This document shows, in pieces, positions 51,537 through 63,800 of a stretch of DNA of 64,000 nt; within the stretch, counting starts at the first letter, position 1, and the number at the start of each line of letters is the position of its first letter. The stretch spans positions 503,842 through 567,841 of the forward strand of contig QAOA01001436.1 in the NCBI GenBank assembly GCA_003255065.1, written 5' to 3'. The DNA is from Cercis canadensis (lineage: Eukaryota > Streptophyta > Magnoliopsida > Fabales > Fabaceae). The notes under the pieces were generated by a model. It searched no databases, was not told the DNA's origin, and saw nothing but the letters and a program-made list of their open reading frames with translations. Made by a program: the position numbers and the translations under genes.

Positions 51537-54427
51537 TCACATCTCTGGCAGTTCTATGTATTGTGCGAGTCCTTGCAAGGCCTGTGAGAGGAAACAAAGA
51601 AAGGGTAAAACAATAGCTGAATTCACGTTGCTAGAGACAAGAGTCGTAAATATTCTTTGAGCTCACCATCCTGGTGTCCTCAATTGCGGCTTCCAGTGTT
51701 TGGATTTTCTGCTAAGTAGAGAGTATCAGCATAAATCCGCTAAGGATTTGGATAATTTTGTTAGCAAAAAGTGGTATCATCATATGCAAAACTCACATTC
51801 TTGGTGTCTCCAAGAGCGGCTTCTAGCCCATCAATTTTTTGTAATGCGAGTTTATATGCAGAGTCTGCTCCTGCACCTGCTGGATCCTCATGTCCTGTCT
51901 TCCTTGCACTAATGACATCTTTGTTTTGGATGTCATCCTGCAATGCATTAAGTAATGATTCCCCTATGCTATATACAAACAAGAGTGTATGCACTTAATA
52001 GGTGAATAGTTCCATGCCTTATTGGGCTCCAAGGAATCTTCTGAAGCCACAGCACCATTCTCTCTTTCACCATTTATCTCCTCTCTCAAGGAAATTGCCT
52101 GCAAGATCAAATGAAATGTCCTTCTCAACTATTTCTGGATGAAAATTGACAAGTGAAAATAAAGAAACTGGTTGCATTGCAATTTCAGCTAGACACTGCC
52201 AAAGTTTAACCTGAATCATTTCTAAAATTTCTGGATTGTTCCAAGGCCCTCTATCACTCATTAGGCAACCGCCATAATCAGAACAAGTGCAGTTACCACC
52301 CAGAAAACTTGGCAAATTACTGCAAATAAATGAAATCATCACATTTAGAAGCTCAAATTTTATCATAGAAAACTCGGCAAATTACTAAGCACAAGTCATG
52401 TTACCTTGGATCAACAACCTCAAGCACCGCACTGAGATAATTATAACCCAACACCTGAAACGATAATCTTGAATGTTCAATATAGATACTGGCTTAAGAG
52501 TATTACAACCTCAGGGTATGTGGGAACGAAATTATTTATAAAAAAGAAAAAAAGAACAATACTTGAATTTTGGCTGCTGTGCGCACGTCCAGAAAAGCCT
52601 TCACTGCTTTCCACAGCATCCTGAATCCAGATCCAGCATTAATAATAAAGAGCCGATTCAGTGTCTGCGAAACACATCATTAATAAATACTAAGCAATTG
52701 ACACACAAATGCTCAAAAAGCAACCTAAATCTCAATGGAAATTTTATGTTTTTTTTTTTCTACCTTAAAAAGAAACGCGTAAGTATGAAGTTTAGAGATA
52801 TGTGTCCACTGTTCCATATTTCTTTTTTTCTTTTTCCCTCTCATTTCATCCCCCAGCTTTATAACATAAATTTAAAATGAAAAACCAGAAACTGTATTGA
52901 ATACAAAGAAAATACCTCTTTTATTGGTGAATATTATGACCCAGAGAAGAGAACTAATCATTGTCTAATCATCAGATACCCTATTCAAGCACATACATAC
53001 TTTCATGGATAAAAAATAATATTAACATATCTGCTTGGCCAACAGGTTCACCCAAACATCCAGTCATGTCCTCAAACCATCTAAATATGATGGAGTTTCA
53101 ATGTAAAGAAAATACCTCAGGGTAGTAATTGCTATCAATCTTCTGAATTTCCACGAAGAGGTATCTCGCAGACTTTGAAAAATTAGACATTCCCTGGTAA
53201 AAGACAACAGCCAAATAATTGTATTCATGACTGGTTGAGGGAAACATCATCTAGAAAATGTAATTTCCTCTACATATGCAAATATATGCATTATGATTCC
53301 CAATGCTTACCACTCCATTTACATCTAATATACTTGTGGTAGATGCTATGTGCCCCTTAGCTGCAAGTGAACAAGCAGGGTATCTCGTGCTTAGTGTTTT
53401 CTCTTGCTCTGACACATGATACTTAACAAACCTTTCAATTGTGGTTACATGCAGCAGTTTGTCAAGGTCTACCATCCCAATTCTCTCTATATACACTGGT
53501 CTACCACATTTATCAACCCCATGGTATCCATGAGGATAGCATTTCTTTACTTCCGTGTACTCTGTGAATTTAAATTCCTGATTATGTACCAAAAGATGAA
53601 TCCCATGAAAAAAATTAAATCCAACAATAATAGTCAGTAACATGATTATTGTACTCAACTTCAGCACCAACTCATTAAGACAGAAAGTTAATGAACTTGT
53701 GGTGTGGGAGTGAAAATTGATAGTAGTAACAAGGGTTCGATTCATATTTAAACAGCAATAAACCATCGTGCAAGAGCATCTGATATAGATTTTATAGAAA
53801 TATTTTGGGTTTGAAATTTGACCTTAGGCAGTGTATCTACTCGAAAATCCTCTTGCCATTTCAGATAATTCAGAAACGCTTCTTTGGCCTTTAGCAGATC
53901 ATAATCCCTCATACGCAGGAACCTTAAAACACAGTGTCATAATATGGATGCAATTACAAAACCAACTCAGACAAGTATGAGATATACCGTAGAAGAGTGT
54001 GATAATCATTGTGCTTTGCAGGTAAGAGACCCTCAAGAAAAAGCAATTCCCTGAATGAGTCAACTAGTTGTTCATCTTTTGGTTCACGAGCTCCTTCTAA
54101 AACCAATTGCAGGCTTTTACTCTTTCCAAGTTTCTTGAGGCTGTCCCGAACTTTGAGCGGATAACTCAACATTGACTTGAAGGATGATGAAGTTGAAGAT
54201 GCCTTGTTTTCTACTTGTGGAGGGAGTTGCCAATGAGTTTCAATTGGGGGATGAAGAGTTTTGCTCTTAGTAGAGTCAACCCGAGATCTCTGTGAACCAG
54301 AAGCTGACGCATCTTCTCCACCATCTCTTGCTATTATTATATCCTTAACAGTAGCCTTGGGATGCTTCATTTGTAAGCAAACGCTGTTCTGTAAACGCGA
54401 CAATACTGAAAACACACCTTGATGCAT
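51537..54427 (-). CDS. Sec14-like phosphatidylinositol transfer protein (SFH family)
   Basis: CRAL-TRIO lipid-transfer protein moving phosphatidylinositol/phosphatidylcholine and priming PI 4-kinases. Eleven exons (minus): 53988-54427, 53823-53922, 53311-53577, 53116-53193, 52563-52664, 52405-52454, 52211-52319, 52018-52098, 51797-51937, 51667-51711, 51537-51581; 485 residues, all phases consistent. Residues 1-120 are a Ser/basic N-terminal region. Then come the CRAL-TRIO N part ([40 protein letters not shown]) and the lipid pocket ([70 protein letters not shown]). A coiled-coil tail ends YIELPEM; there is no nodulin-like C-terminal domain. The intron after exon 8 has a GC donor (AAG/GCATGG). 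The start is the first ATG after an in-frame stop, so upstream coding exons are possible but unneeded. Confidence 0.88.
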
Positions 54428-54429
54428 AA

Positions 54430-55230
54430 TTATTGAATGCCTTGGATGAGGATAAATTTAATAAAACATAAGACAACATTTCTCACTAATTGCCAAGAAT
54501 TGGAATTGGAACTAATTCTAAACAATAAAAATTGCAGCAAATGGACGTTGAAATTCTCATACAGTTAATGAGAAAAGAAAATTGCTCACCATATCATAAT
54601 CAATAGAATTCGAAAAGACAGTATGGACTCTGGAGGAACAGAATTTACAACATTTCATAAAATTTAAAGACTCCTACGGGTGACCGTTAAAATAGCCAAA
54701 TCCAAATTCTTAAGGGGAATTGATCCTTTTTGTCTTAGATGCGTGAGCAGAAGAGATGAATAGTAAAGAAATGAAAATCAATGCGAAAATTGAAATGAAA
54801 AATAATGTCAACTTCACTCCAATATTAAGTAAGGGAGAGGAAAAGAAACAGTAACAACTACAGAGACAAACTTACGTACATGAGACAAAGAAGAAGAAGG
54901 CGCGTTTTAGGAAAGAAACAAGGGAGATAAGTGAAACACATGTTGGGAAGGATCGAATACCATGCTTTCGCTGCATTTTTCGAATCCCTGCATCCCAAGA
55001 AACCGCGGAAACAAGAAAGGAAGTTCCATTTTGGGCCCCGAGACAACGTTTTGAATTTGCATTCTCAAGTTTCAGCACATTTCAATTATGGGCTAAAAAT
55101 TAGCCATTTGGGCTTCCTTGATCTGTTTTTGCTATCTCACCCAATTAAATTAGCCCAAGGATCCCACAATTACTAAAAGTGCGTTTTTTCTTTTTATGGG
55201 CTATCAGCCCAATCATGCAAATGGATAATT
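54430..55230. other. Upstream region of the Sec14-like gene
   Basis: Probably contains an untranslated first exon (around 54860-55050) and the promoter, by analogy with other multi-exon genes. No second gene is visible. Confidence 0.4.
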
Positions 55231-55233
55231 ACT

Positions 55234-55785
55234 GTTAAGCTTAATTGTAATTTTAATCCTCTTATTTTAACAATTTGAATTTTTTGGTCCCTCTTTTTTA
55301 AAAATGAACAATTTAGTTACTTTATATTCATAAAATGTACAATTTTGATACTTTCGTCATTTCTCAGTTATAGTTTAAGGTGTAAAATTCTTCAATTCAC
55401 AATCTCACTGTTCAGAATGAAGAGTTACATCTTTCAAATCTCCTTACAAAATTTCAGCTCAATCCAACGGTGGGACTCAGCCCAAAATATCAAAACTATA
55501 AATTTTCATCTAACCGCAAATCTATATTCATTTACCGTTAGATCGAGCTGAAATTTTGTGATGAGATTCACAAGACGTAACTCTTTAATCTGAAATGTGA
55601 GATTATGAAACAGAGAATTTAACACTTTGAAATAGACTTAAAAAATTTTGACTTGAAGATAAAATGAACAAAATTACACATTTTATGAATATAGATAGAC
55701 TAAATTGTTTATTTTTAAATAAAAAGAATTAAAAAGTTCAAGTTGTTAAAATAAGATGACTAAAATTATAATTAAGCCTTATTGT
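55234..55785. mobile_element. Foldback MITE with ~250-base inverted arms
   Basis: The left arm begins gcttaattgtaattttaatc and the inverted right end reads ggcttaattataattttagtc. The arms pair through ttattttaacaa.ttgaa and aattttgtacattttatga and on to near the centre (about 55490-55530, ctcagcccaaaatatcaaaa). No coding capacity. The right arm is partly duplicated across a single N. Confidence 0.85.
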
Positions 55786-55944
55786 TAAGTCGCTTAAATC
55801 ATAAATAAATTTAAGTGGTTGATTAANTATTTTTAAATAAAAAGAACTAAAAAGTTCAAGTTGTTAAAATAAGATGACTAAAATTATAATTAAGCCTTAT
55901 TGTTAAGTCGCTTAAATCATAAATAAATTTAAGTGGTTGATTAA
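55710..55944. repeat. Direct repeat around a single N
   Basis: 117-base copies at 55710-55826 and 55828-55944 separated by one N at 55827. Probable unmerged contig overlap. Confidence 0.9.
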
Positions 55945-55949
55945 TAAAA

Positions 55950-58550
55950 AGTGTAAGACCATAGAGTAAAATACACAAGTCAAATTTGGGTAACAAAAAA
56001 GAAATTCAAATGTCGCCAAAGGTTGTTGAAATGATGGAATTGATAATGTGAGGGTCCAAGATTGCATGTCTATGGAACAAAATATGCAAATCTTGATTCA
56101 TGGAAGATTGTCGAATATCTAGCCAGAACACCCTTTCCGCGGCCATACCTTGTTATCATCATTTGTGTGTGTTCCTTTCATGCTTGTTAACGTCGAAGAT
56201 AAGGACCATGCAGATGCAATCTCCGATATTGGGAGTAATAATTCATAGTGCGACTACATTCATTCATATATATCGAGTTAAAGAGACAGGCTGGAATTCG
56301 GATCTTAAGGTGGGGAAAATCAAAAAACAAATCCAAAGACACTCAACTCCATACGGTGGTAAGCTGAGATGAACAAGTGTAGGGTCTGAGTCTTTGGATA
56401 ACTTAACAATTTCGTAATCATAAACCTTAATTTACACGCTTAGATTGGAGTTAGGCTATCTAAAGATTGCCTAAATTATTCCAAGTATAGTATTAAAGAA
56501 ATTGAAAAGACATACACTACCCAGGTTAATCACGTATAGTCAAGATTTATAATACGTGTGATGGGGGCTCATCTTAATTAGTCACACGTTGTAGAGATGA
56601 GCAATCATTAAAGGGATAGCGATCAACATTTCAATCTCAATCTGTTAGCACTACATAAAATTCCATTAAGATTGATATTTTTGGGGTGGTCAACTCAACA
56701 TCAGCATCCTTATGATCAGAGTTCACAAGCCACAAACTGGGCCGTGAAATGATCTGGAAGAGAAGCAAAGAGCAAGATACAAGTTGAAATTAAGAATGAG
56801 ACAAAAACAAGTACTTTGAAATTCAAAAATGCTATAATAACTTAGTTATTCATTCTTGCTTTGTTTGTTGTGAATTGGGACCAACCTGGTCCTTGTTTTG
56901 TTTGCTGGAACGAGAAAGTGCTTAATTTTGCAGTCCCACTTAAGTATGAAATCAAATATATTGCAGATGCAGTACATGTTTCACCGCCTTATCCATGTTT
57001 CTTGATGCGAAAACCATTCATCACCCTTGTAAAACGAAGTCTAACCAAGAGTCTTTTGAGTCAAAATAGACGCACAATTACCAGCTACTCCCATCAGTAC
57101 ACGTAATTTCTCAAGTTTGTGTGGGGACCATGCAGTGGACCCTTTAATCCAACATGGAGAGAGCGTGGAGAACCATCTAGAAGCACACGTGCGGGGACAG
57201 CTAGCTAGCTGTATCCAGACTTTCAAACATCGCCTCAGGTTGTTGGGACTTGAACCAAAACCTTTTGACGTCATCTTTTCGAAAGCGAAGCAACTGGTGG
57301 CTTTGCGTCCTTGTGCCATTTAACTGCCACGTCATCGCCATATCGGTTTGGGTATCTGCTTTTGTTTTGCTAGTCAACGGCTAAGATCATACCTCAATTA
57401 CCTCGTCCAAATCACCATCAATCTCAGCAGCTGCTTTGCAGGGCTTCACAAAATAAATGACTATTTATACTATATATATATATGAAGAGTATATAAATTA
57501 CTCTCATAATTTTGTATATAGAGAGCCAATTTAAATAAAATATTAAGACATGCCTTAATTCAAATTAGAAGTTACATTGAAAGACACATAACTATTAAGG
57601 ATTAAATTTCATTTATTATATTACTTATTTTGATAATATATGAGGTTTTATGAAGATGTTTTCTTGATGTGAATGTGAACTAGGGATCTATTTATCTCCA
57701 TTTGTATTCATGAGATGGGGATGGGAGGGAGCAAAAGGGCCTTCCTATCCCATTCCATCGACGAGTAAAAGTTAATAGTACAATATTTAAATGCGTAACT
57801 TTTTTCTTCTCCCTTGAAATGCATAATTTTTCATGTAATTTTATAACTATATATACAATTATACAAATTGTTTTACAACAGACATTACTAGTCATGACTC
57901 GGCTTAAAAATAAAAAATAAAAAATAAAATAAGAAATTGATAGTTGCAGATAAGGCAGTGTTTGCTGTTGTTCTGTCTAATCCACGTATACAATATCCAC
58001 TTCTTGCACAGCTGGTTTACAGCTTACACGACTAACTAGACCCACTCCTGGCTGCCAAAGCTAAAAATAGAAAAAGAGTGATTCAAAACCTTTTTCTGAA
58101 TTCTAATGGATGGTATGACGCTGCTGCTGCATCACCCTTCCTCACATCATATCATGTAGGGTGTCCGTGGAATTCCCCTGCTCCCTTTACGTGTGTACCA
58201 ATTTTATGAAAGGTGACAAAAGTAGAGACAAAAAGTAAATATGATCAACTTGTGCAAAACAAGTTATTTAAGGGAGACCCTATGCCACAACACATGTCCG
58301 ATTGGTTAATTGTTTTTTTAATTTACAGCAGCGGCTCATGGTTTTAGGCTTTTACCAAACCATATTAACTTCAAGATAATATCGAATGTGTTTACCAAAT
58401 AAGTACTACTAACCATCCTTTCAGTGTAAGAAAAATGTATACCTTTTCTTTTTTTGATCAAATTCATTTTATCAAATTTTATTTTATAAATGAATAAATA
58501 GCTTTTTTTTTTTTTTTTTTTTTACAGATTACGCAGAATTAAACACTATA
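55950..58550. other. Gene-free intergenic stretch
   Basis: Frames up to about 90 codons near 56100-56370 and 57041-57323 (both strands) do not resemble any family. A (TA)n run is at about 57472-57482 and a T-tract at about 58503-58523 lies just before the retrotransposon. Confidence 0.5.
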
Positions 58551-58830
58551 GGATACTGAAGGAACCCGGAAAGGGGTCGATGACGAAAGAGCAGGACTTA
58601 GTACATGTAGAATTTCTAGTGTTATTAAAGAGTGTTTTATTGATTACTTACTTGGTGAGGGGTGGAGGGTGTACGGCAGGGTCCTATTGCGATTTACGAA
58701 TTGCCTCTCGGGTCAAAATTGGTTCCTTTCTGTAGATACCCAATATTTCGGCTCATATGGATTTAAGCCCACTATCACCAAACCCATTTTTGAAGCAATT
58801 TCTTGGATCTTCTAAATCCGGAAATCTCCC

Positions 58831-58838
58831 TATAAATA
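58831..58838 (+). promoter_or_regulatory. TATA box in the 5' LTR
   Basis: TATAAATA inside the LTR-like sequence, about 200 bases before the presumed LTR end, in the position expected of an LTR promoter. Confidence 0.55.
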
Positions 58839-59034
58839 AGGGCCAGCGACAAGTAAAAAAGGGACGGCTTTTGGACAAGACAAAAAGATATATAAAAATC
58901 TCCTATTTCATATCAGATTAGTTATTTACTTCAACATCGAAGCTCGGGTAAGCACCCGACCTTGGCCATATACCTTTTCAAGTGACCTCACTTAACCCAT
59001 CTATCTCCTTTGGACCAAATCAGGCATCGTCATT

Positions 59035-59052
59035 TGGCGCCGTCTGTGGGAA
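59035..59052 (+). promoter_or_regulatory. Putative primer-binding site
   Basis: TGGCGCCGTCTGTGGGAA begins with the TGGCGCCGT that pairs with the 3' end of plant tRNA-Asp, then diverges. The same TGGCGCCGTCTGTGGG follows the 5' LTR in many plant Gypsy elements. It marks the 5' LTR end at about 59030. Confidence 0.55.
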
Positions 59053-59112
59053 TCTTGTTTCCTCCCTTTTCCCCGAGAAATAAATTCATTGTACGAACCT
59101 GTTTTGTGCAAA

Positions 59113-60858
59113 ATGGACCAGACCACCGAGCTTGGAAACCCTCGCACCAACTCGGAAACCACTCCTTCACCCACGAGACCCCCATTTCAGCCAGGCACTA
59201 CCCGAAGACAGCCACTCCCACCTCCTCGCCACACTTCTCATAGCCCGGAACCTTCTTGCGTGAACACAAATCAAAACTTAGACAAGGTCACTCTCTCCTT
59301 TTTACTCCGCGAAATCCAAACTCTCAAACAAGAGCGGATGGCAGACAAAGCAAAGATAGCAGAATTAAAACAGCGGGTTCAAAAAACCGACTCTTGGGTC
59401 GAAACTTCAACCCGCGGAGACTCTCCTCTTCGTCTCCAAGACACTCTTCAAGGCAGGCACCACAAGAATGCACACACAGAGGAGATTGAAGAAAACCAAT
59501 CTTCCTTCCAGTCCCTCGCCCGAGAAGCACCCCCGCAAACATCCGCTCAGAGCCAACCATCACAAGCTTTGGAGAAAAAGAGACGAGCTGCCAAACATCC
59601 TTTTACAAAAGAAATCATGGTTTTCCCTCTGCCCCAGAATTTCAAACCACCGCACCTTGACTCCTATGACGGTTCTACAGATCCTAGGGAGCATTTGGAA
59701 AATTATAACTCGGTAATGCTTCTGGCAGGATCAGCCGAAGAAATCATGTGCCGAGCCTTTCCTACCACTTTGCGTTGAGCAGCACTTCAGTGGTTCTCAA
59801 GTCTCCCGCCGCATAGTATCTCAACCTTCGATCAACTCGCCGAGCTCTTCCAGGCTCGCTTCTCTACCAGCATGACTCACCAAAGATCCTCCGCTGTTCT
59901 AGCCACCTTGAAGCAAGGGGAGAATGAGCCTTTGAAAGATTACATGGACAGGTACAATAAACTCTCCCTGCAAGTCCGCGACCTCACCGAAGCAGTGGCT
60001 ATGCATGCCATCCAAGCAGGTCTCCGACCTGGACGCCTACTCGAAAATCTCACCATTGACCCACCTGCAAGCCTATCCAGCCTTCTGCTGAAGGTAGCTA
60101 AGCATATCAACCTCGAAGAAATACTAGGCCAGAATAAGATAAGCAAATCTCCTCGAGACAAGAAGTTCCAGGACGACAAAAAACCCACAAGAGACAGATC
60201 CCCCACCCGACCTCGGTTCGACAGCTACACACCTTTGAATCAAAGTTGGGCCCGCGTTCTCGAGGAAATCTGCCACACCAAGTTAGCTCAGCTCCCACCC
60301 CCTAAAAAGACGGTTGGAACCGAGAAAGACAAGTACTGTGCCTTTCACCGAAGACGCGGTCATGATACCAACGACTGCCGACACCTGCAGAATGTCATAG
60401 AGGACCTCATTCAAAAAGGTTATCTGCAAAAATACCGTGCCGAGGTCCCTATCCCTAACCAAAGACCCCACAGGGAACACCGACCACGGCACCAATCTCC
60501 TCCCCGTAACCGCCCAACTCGCCCAGATCAGAATCCACAGGGCGACAAAGTTCCAGGCAGGTTCCCTCTGAACCATCTAGAAAACTCAAGACAAAATCCC
60601 GCAGGGATTATCCATACCATTGCAGGTAGTTTCGCGGGTGGAGGAAGCTCCAAGTCTTCTCGGAAAAGACACGAACGAGCTGCCCACAAGTACCAACGCG
60701 AAATATCTCACACCACCTTTGCCAAAAGAGCCAAATCGCAGCCAACCATTTCCTTCTCCGACGCCGACTATGGACTCATCGACCCAGAGCACGATGATCC
60801 CGTAGTCATCTCTTGCTTGATAGCCAATTACGAAGTTCGAAAAGTCTTAATAGATTAA
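59113..60858 (+). pseudogene. Retrotransposon gag, with stop codons
   Basis: Starts at MDQTTELGNP (the ATG at 59089 adds eight residues) and stays in one frame. It carries a Pro/Ser/Lys-rich N part, the capsid-like block (PPHLDSYDGSTDPREHLENY, then ALQWFSSLP, FQARFSTS, LKQGENEPLKDYMDRYNKL, AIQAGLRPGR) and a zinc-knuckle-like CAFHRRRGHDTNDC. It is interrupted by TGA at 59776-59778 between two capsid motifs and ends at TAA 60856-60858, which directly follows the Asp of the protease motif. No frameshift was found. Confidence 0.9.
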
Positions 60859-63800
60859 GGAAGTTCGGCCGATATCCTCTTCTACCACGCTTACTCTCAA
60901 CTCAGCCTCCCTACCTCAAACCTCAGCACCTATCCAAGAACTCTCGTTGGTTTCTCAGGACACCAGGTCGGCATCAAAGGCACGGTAAACCTTAGGGCTA
61001 CTCTCGGCGAATTCCCCAACTCCACAAGCACCGACATTCGTTTCTTGGTCGTCGATTGCCCCTCTGCTTACAATGCCATTTTGGGACGACCATCCCTCAA
61101 CAGCATTGACGTCATTGTATCAACTAAGCACCTCATACTTAAATTCCTCACTACCTTGGGCACAGTCGGTCAAGCACGGGGCGACCAGCTTCTCGGCAGA
61201 ACCTGCTACAACATCAGTCTTTCCATAGACTACTCCAAAAAGCCGGAAGACACCAGCAACAACTCCTCGACTCCCCTTGACGAGCTGGACAACCGACCAA
61301 GTCAGGGGACCCGGCCCGAGCTAAAAGGCGACCTGATCCCAGTCCAAGTCGGACAAAGTCCCGATCAAACAGTAAATGTGGGATCCGGCCTTCTTGCGCC
61401 TATCGTAAAGAAGTTGACTGATCTCCTGGTTGCCAATGCCGACCTATTCGCATGGACAGCGGCCGACATGCCAGGTATAAATCCCGACTTCATTTGCCAT
61501 AAACTCTTTGTTCATGCAGGGGTCAAACCAGTCCGACAAAAGAAGCGCGTAGTGGGTCCAGAGCGTCAAGCAGCAATCCAAGATGAAGTCGCCAAACTTT
61601 TAGACGCCAAGTTCATTCGGGAGGTACCCTACGCGACCTGGCTAGTCAACGTTGTCATGGTCAAGAAAGCTAACGAGAAATGGAGAATGTGCGTGGATTA
61701 CTCCGACCTGAACAAATCATGTCCAAAAGATCCTTATCCCCTTCCAAGCATCGACAAGCTCGTCGATGGAGCATCCGGTTACAAACTTTTGAGTTTTATG
61801 GACGCCTACTCGGGATACAACCAAATCAGCATGCACCCTGAAGATGAGGATAAGACAGCATTCATCACTGAGAAGGCCACATATTGCTACCGAGTCATGC
61901 CCTTCGGATTAAAAAATGCAGGGACCACCTATCAGAGATTGATGGACAGAGTTTTTAAAGCACAGATAGGACGAAACGTTGAAGTATACGTAGACGACTT
62001 ACTTGTCAAGTCGCGCTCGGAGGAGGACCACCTAGCTGACCTCAAGGAAACATTCTCCGAGCTCCGTAAACACGCCATGCGCCTAAACCCCTCCAAATGC
62101 ACCTTTGGGGTAGCGGCTGGCAAGTTTCTCGGCTTCATGTTAACACACCGAGGTATAGAGGCTAAACCCGACAAATGCGCCGCCATCATCCAGATGAAGC
62201 TACCAACAACGGTAAGGGAGGTCCAGCGCCTAACCGGCAGAATTGCAGCTTTTTTCCGATTTATGTCAAAATCCGCCGACAAAGCTCTCCCTTTTTTCCA
62301 AGCACTCAAAAAGGTCAAAAACTTCGAATGGACAAAAGAGAGTCAACGAGCCTTTGACGAACTCAAGCAATACTTAGCCTCCCCACCCATACTCTCCAAA
62401 CCCAAGCCAGCCGAGATACTTTACCTATACCTTGCCTCCAGTAACCATGCTGTCAGCTCGGCTCTCGTTCACGAAGACAAGAACCAACTACCCGTTTACT
62501 TCACTAGCCATACCCTTCAGGGGTCCGAGCTCAACTACCATAAATTAGAAAAACTCGCTTATGCTCTAGTCCTCTCAGCCCGTCGTCTTCGACCATATTT
62601 CCAAAATCAGTCAATTACCGTCCGTACAGATCAGCCAATACGGCAGGTCCTTCAAAAACCCGACCTTGCCGGACGCATGCTCGGGTTGTCCGTCGAACTC
62701 TCCGAGCACACTATTACCTACGAGCCCAGAGATACAATCAAGGTCCAAGCACTGGCCGATTTTATTGCCGAATTCACTCCTCCTGAATCACCCAACCTTG
62801 GTCAACCCCACGCTTGACGCTTATCGGTTGACGGTTCCTCCAACATCAAAGGAGGAGGAGCAGGAATCATCGTGGAAGGCCCAGAGGGTATAACAATAGA
62901 AAAATCTCTGCGGTTCGAGTTTCCGACCTCTAATAATCAGGCTGAATATGAAGCTCTTATCGCCGGTCTCAAGCTGGCTCTGGAACTGGGATCCGAGAAT
63001 CTCCTAGCATCCAGCGACTCTCAGCTAGTTACTAGCCAGGTTAAGGGAGAATATCAAGCCAAGGATCCCTTGATGATGAAGTATCTCGAAATAGTTCAAA
63101 GCTTAACTTCCCAGTTGAAAAACTTCGAAATACTCCACATCCCGTGAAGCGAGAATTGCTGCGCCGACCTCCTCTCCAAATTAGCCAGCAGCAAGAAGCC
63201 AGGACATAATCAAACAGTCATACAAGAAACGCTCCACCACCCCAGTACAGAACACGTCGGAGTGCTAATCGTCGAAGAAGAGGCACCAACATGGATCACC
63301 CCTATCAAACATTACCTTGAAACAGGAAACCTCCCAAAGGAGAAAACATACGCAAGAAAGCTCCGACGCATAGCAGCTAACTATTACTTAGAGAGAGGCG
63401 TGCTTTACAAGCGCGGCTATCACACCCCGCTTTTGAAATGCCTAACCCCAGATCAATCCACTTACGTCCTGCAAGAGGTCCATGAAGGGATATGTGGCCA
63501 CCACATCGGGGCCCGATCTTTAGCAGCTAGTATCCTCAGAACTGAATACTATTGGCCAACCTTGAGGACCGACGCGACTAAGTTTGTGCAAAGATGTGAC
63601 AAGTGCCAAAAATTTGCACACATCCACCTCGCACCACCCACCTACCTATATGTCGCGGTCGAACCATGGCCCTTCAGCCGCTGGGGATTAGATCTCCTAG
63701 GACCTTTCCCATTGGCCCTTGGGCAGAAAAAATTTCTTATTGTCGCTATTGATTACTTCTCTAAATGGATCGAAGCCGAGCCTTTGGCTACAATCGCGGC

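Noticed and set aside
59324-59563. Reverse-strand frames within the retrotransposon
   Set aside because: Shadows of the high-GC gag-pol frame; the same holds for 60283-60576 and 61932-62318.
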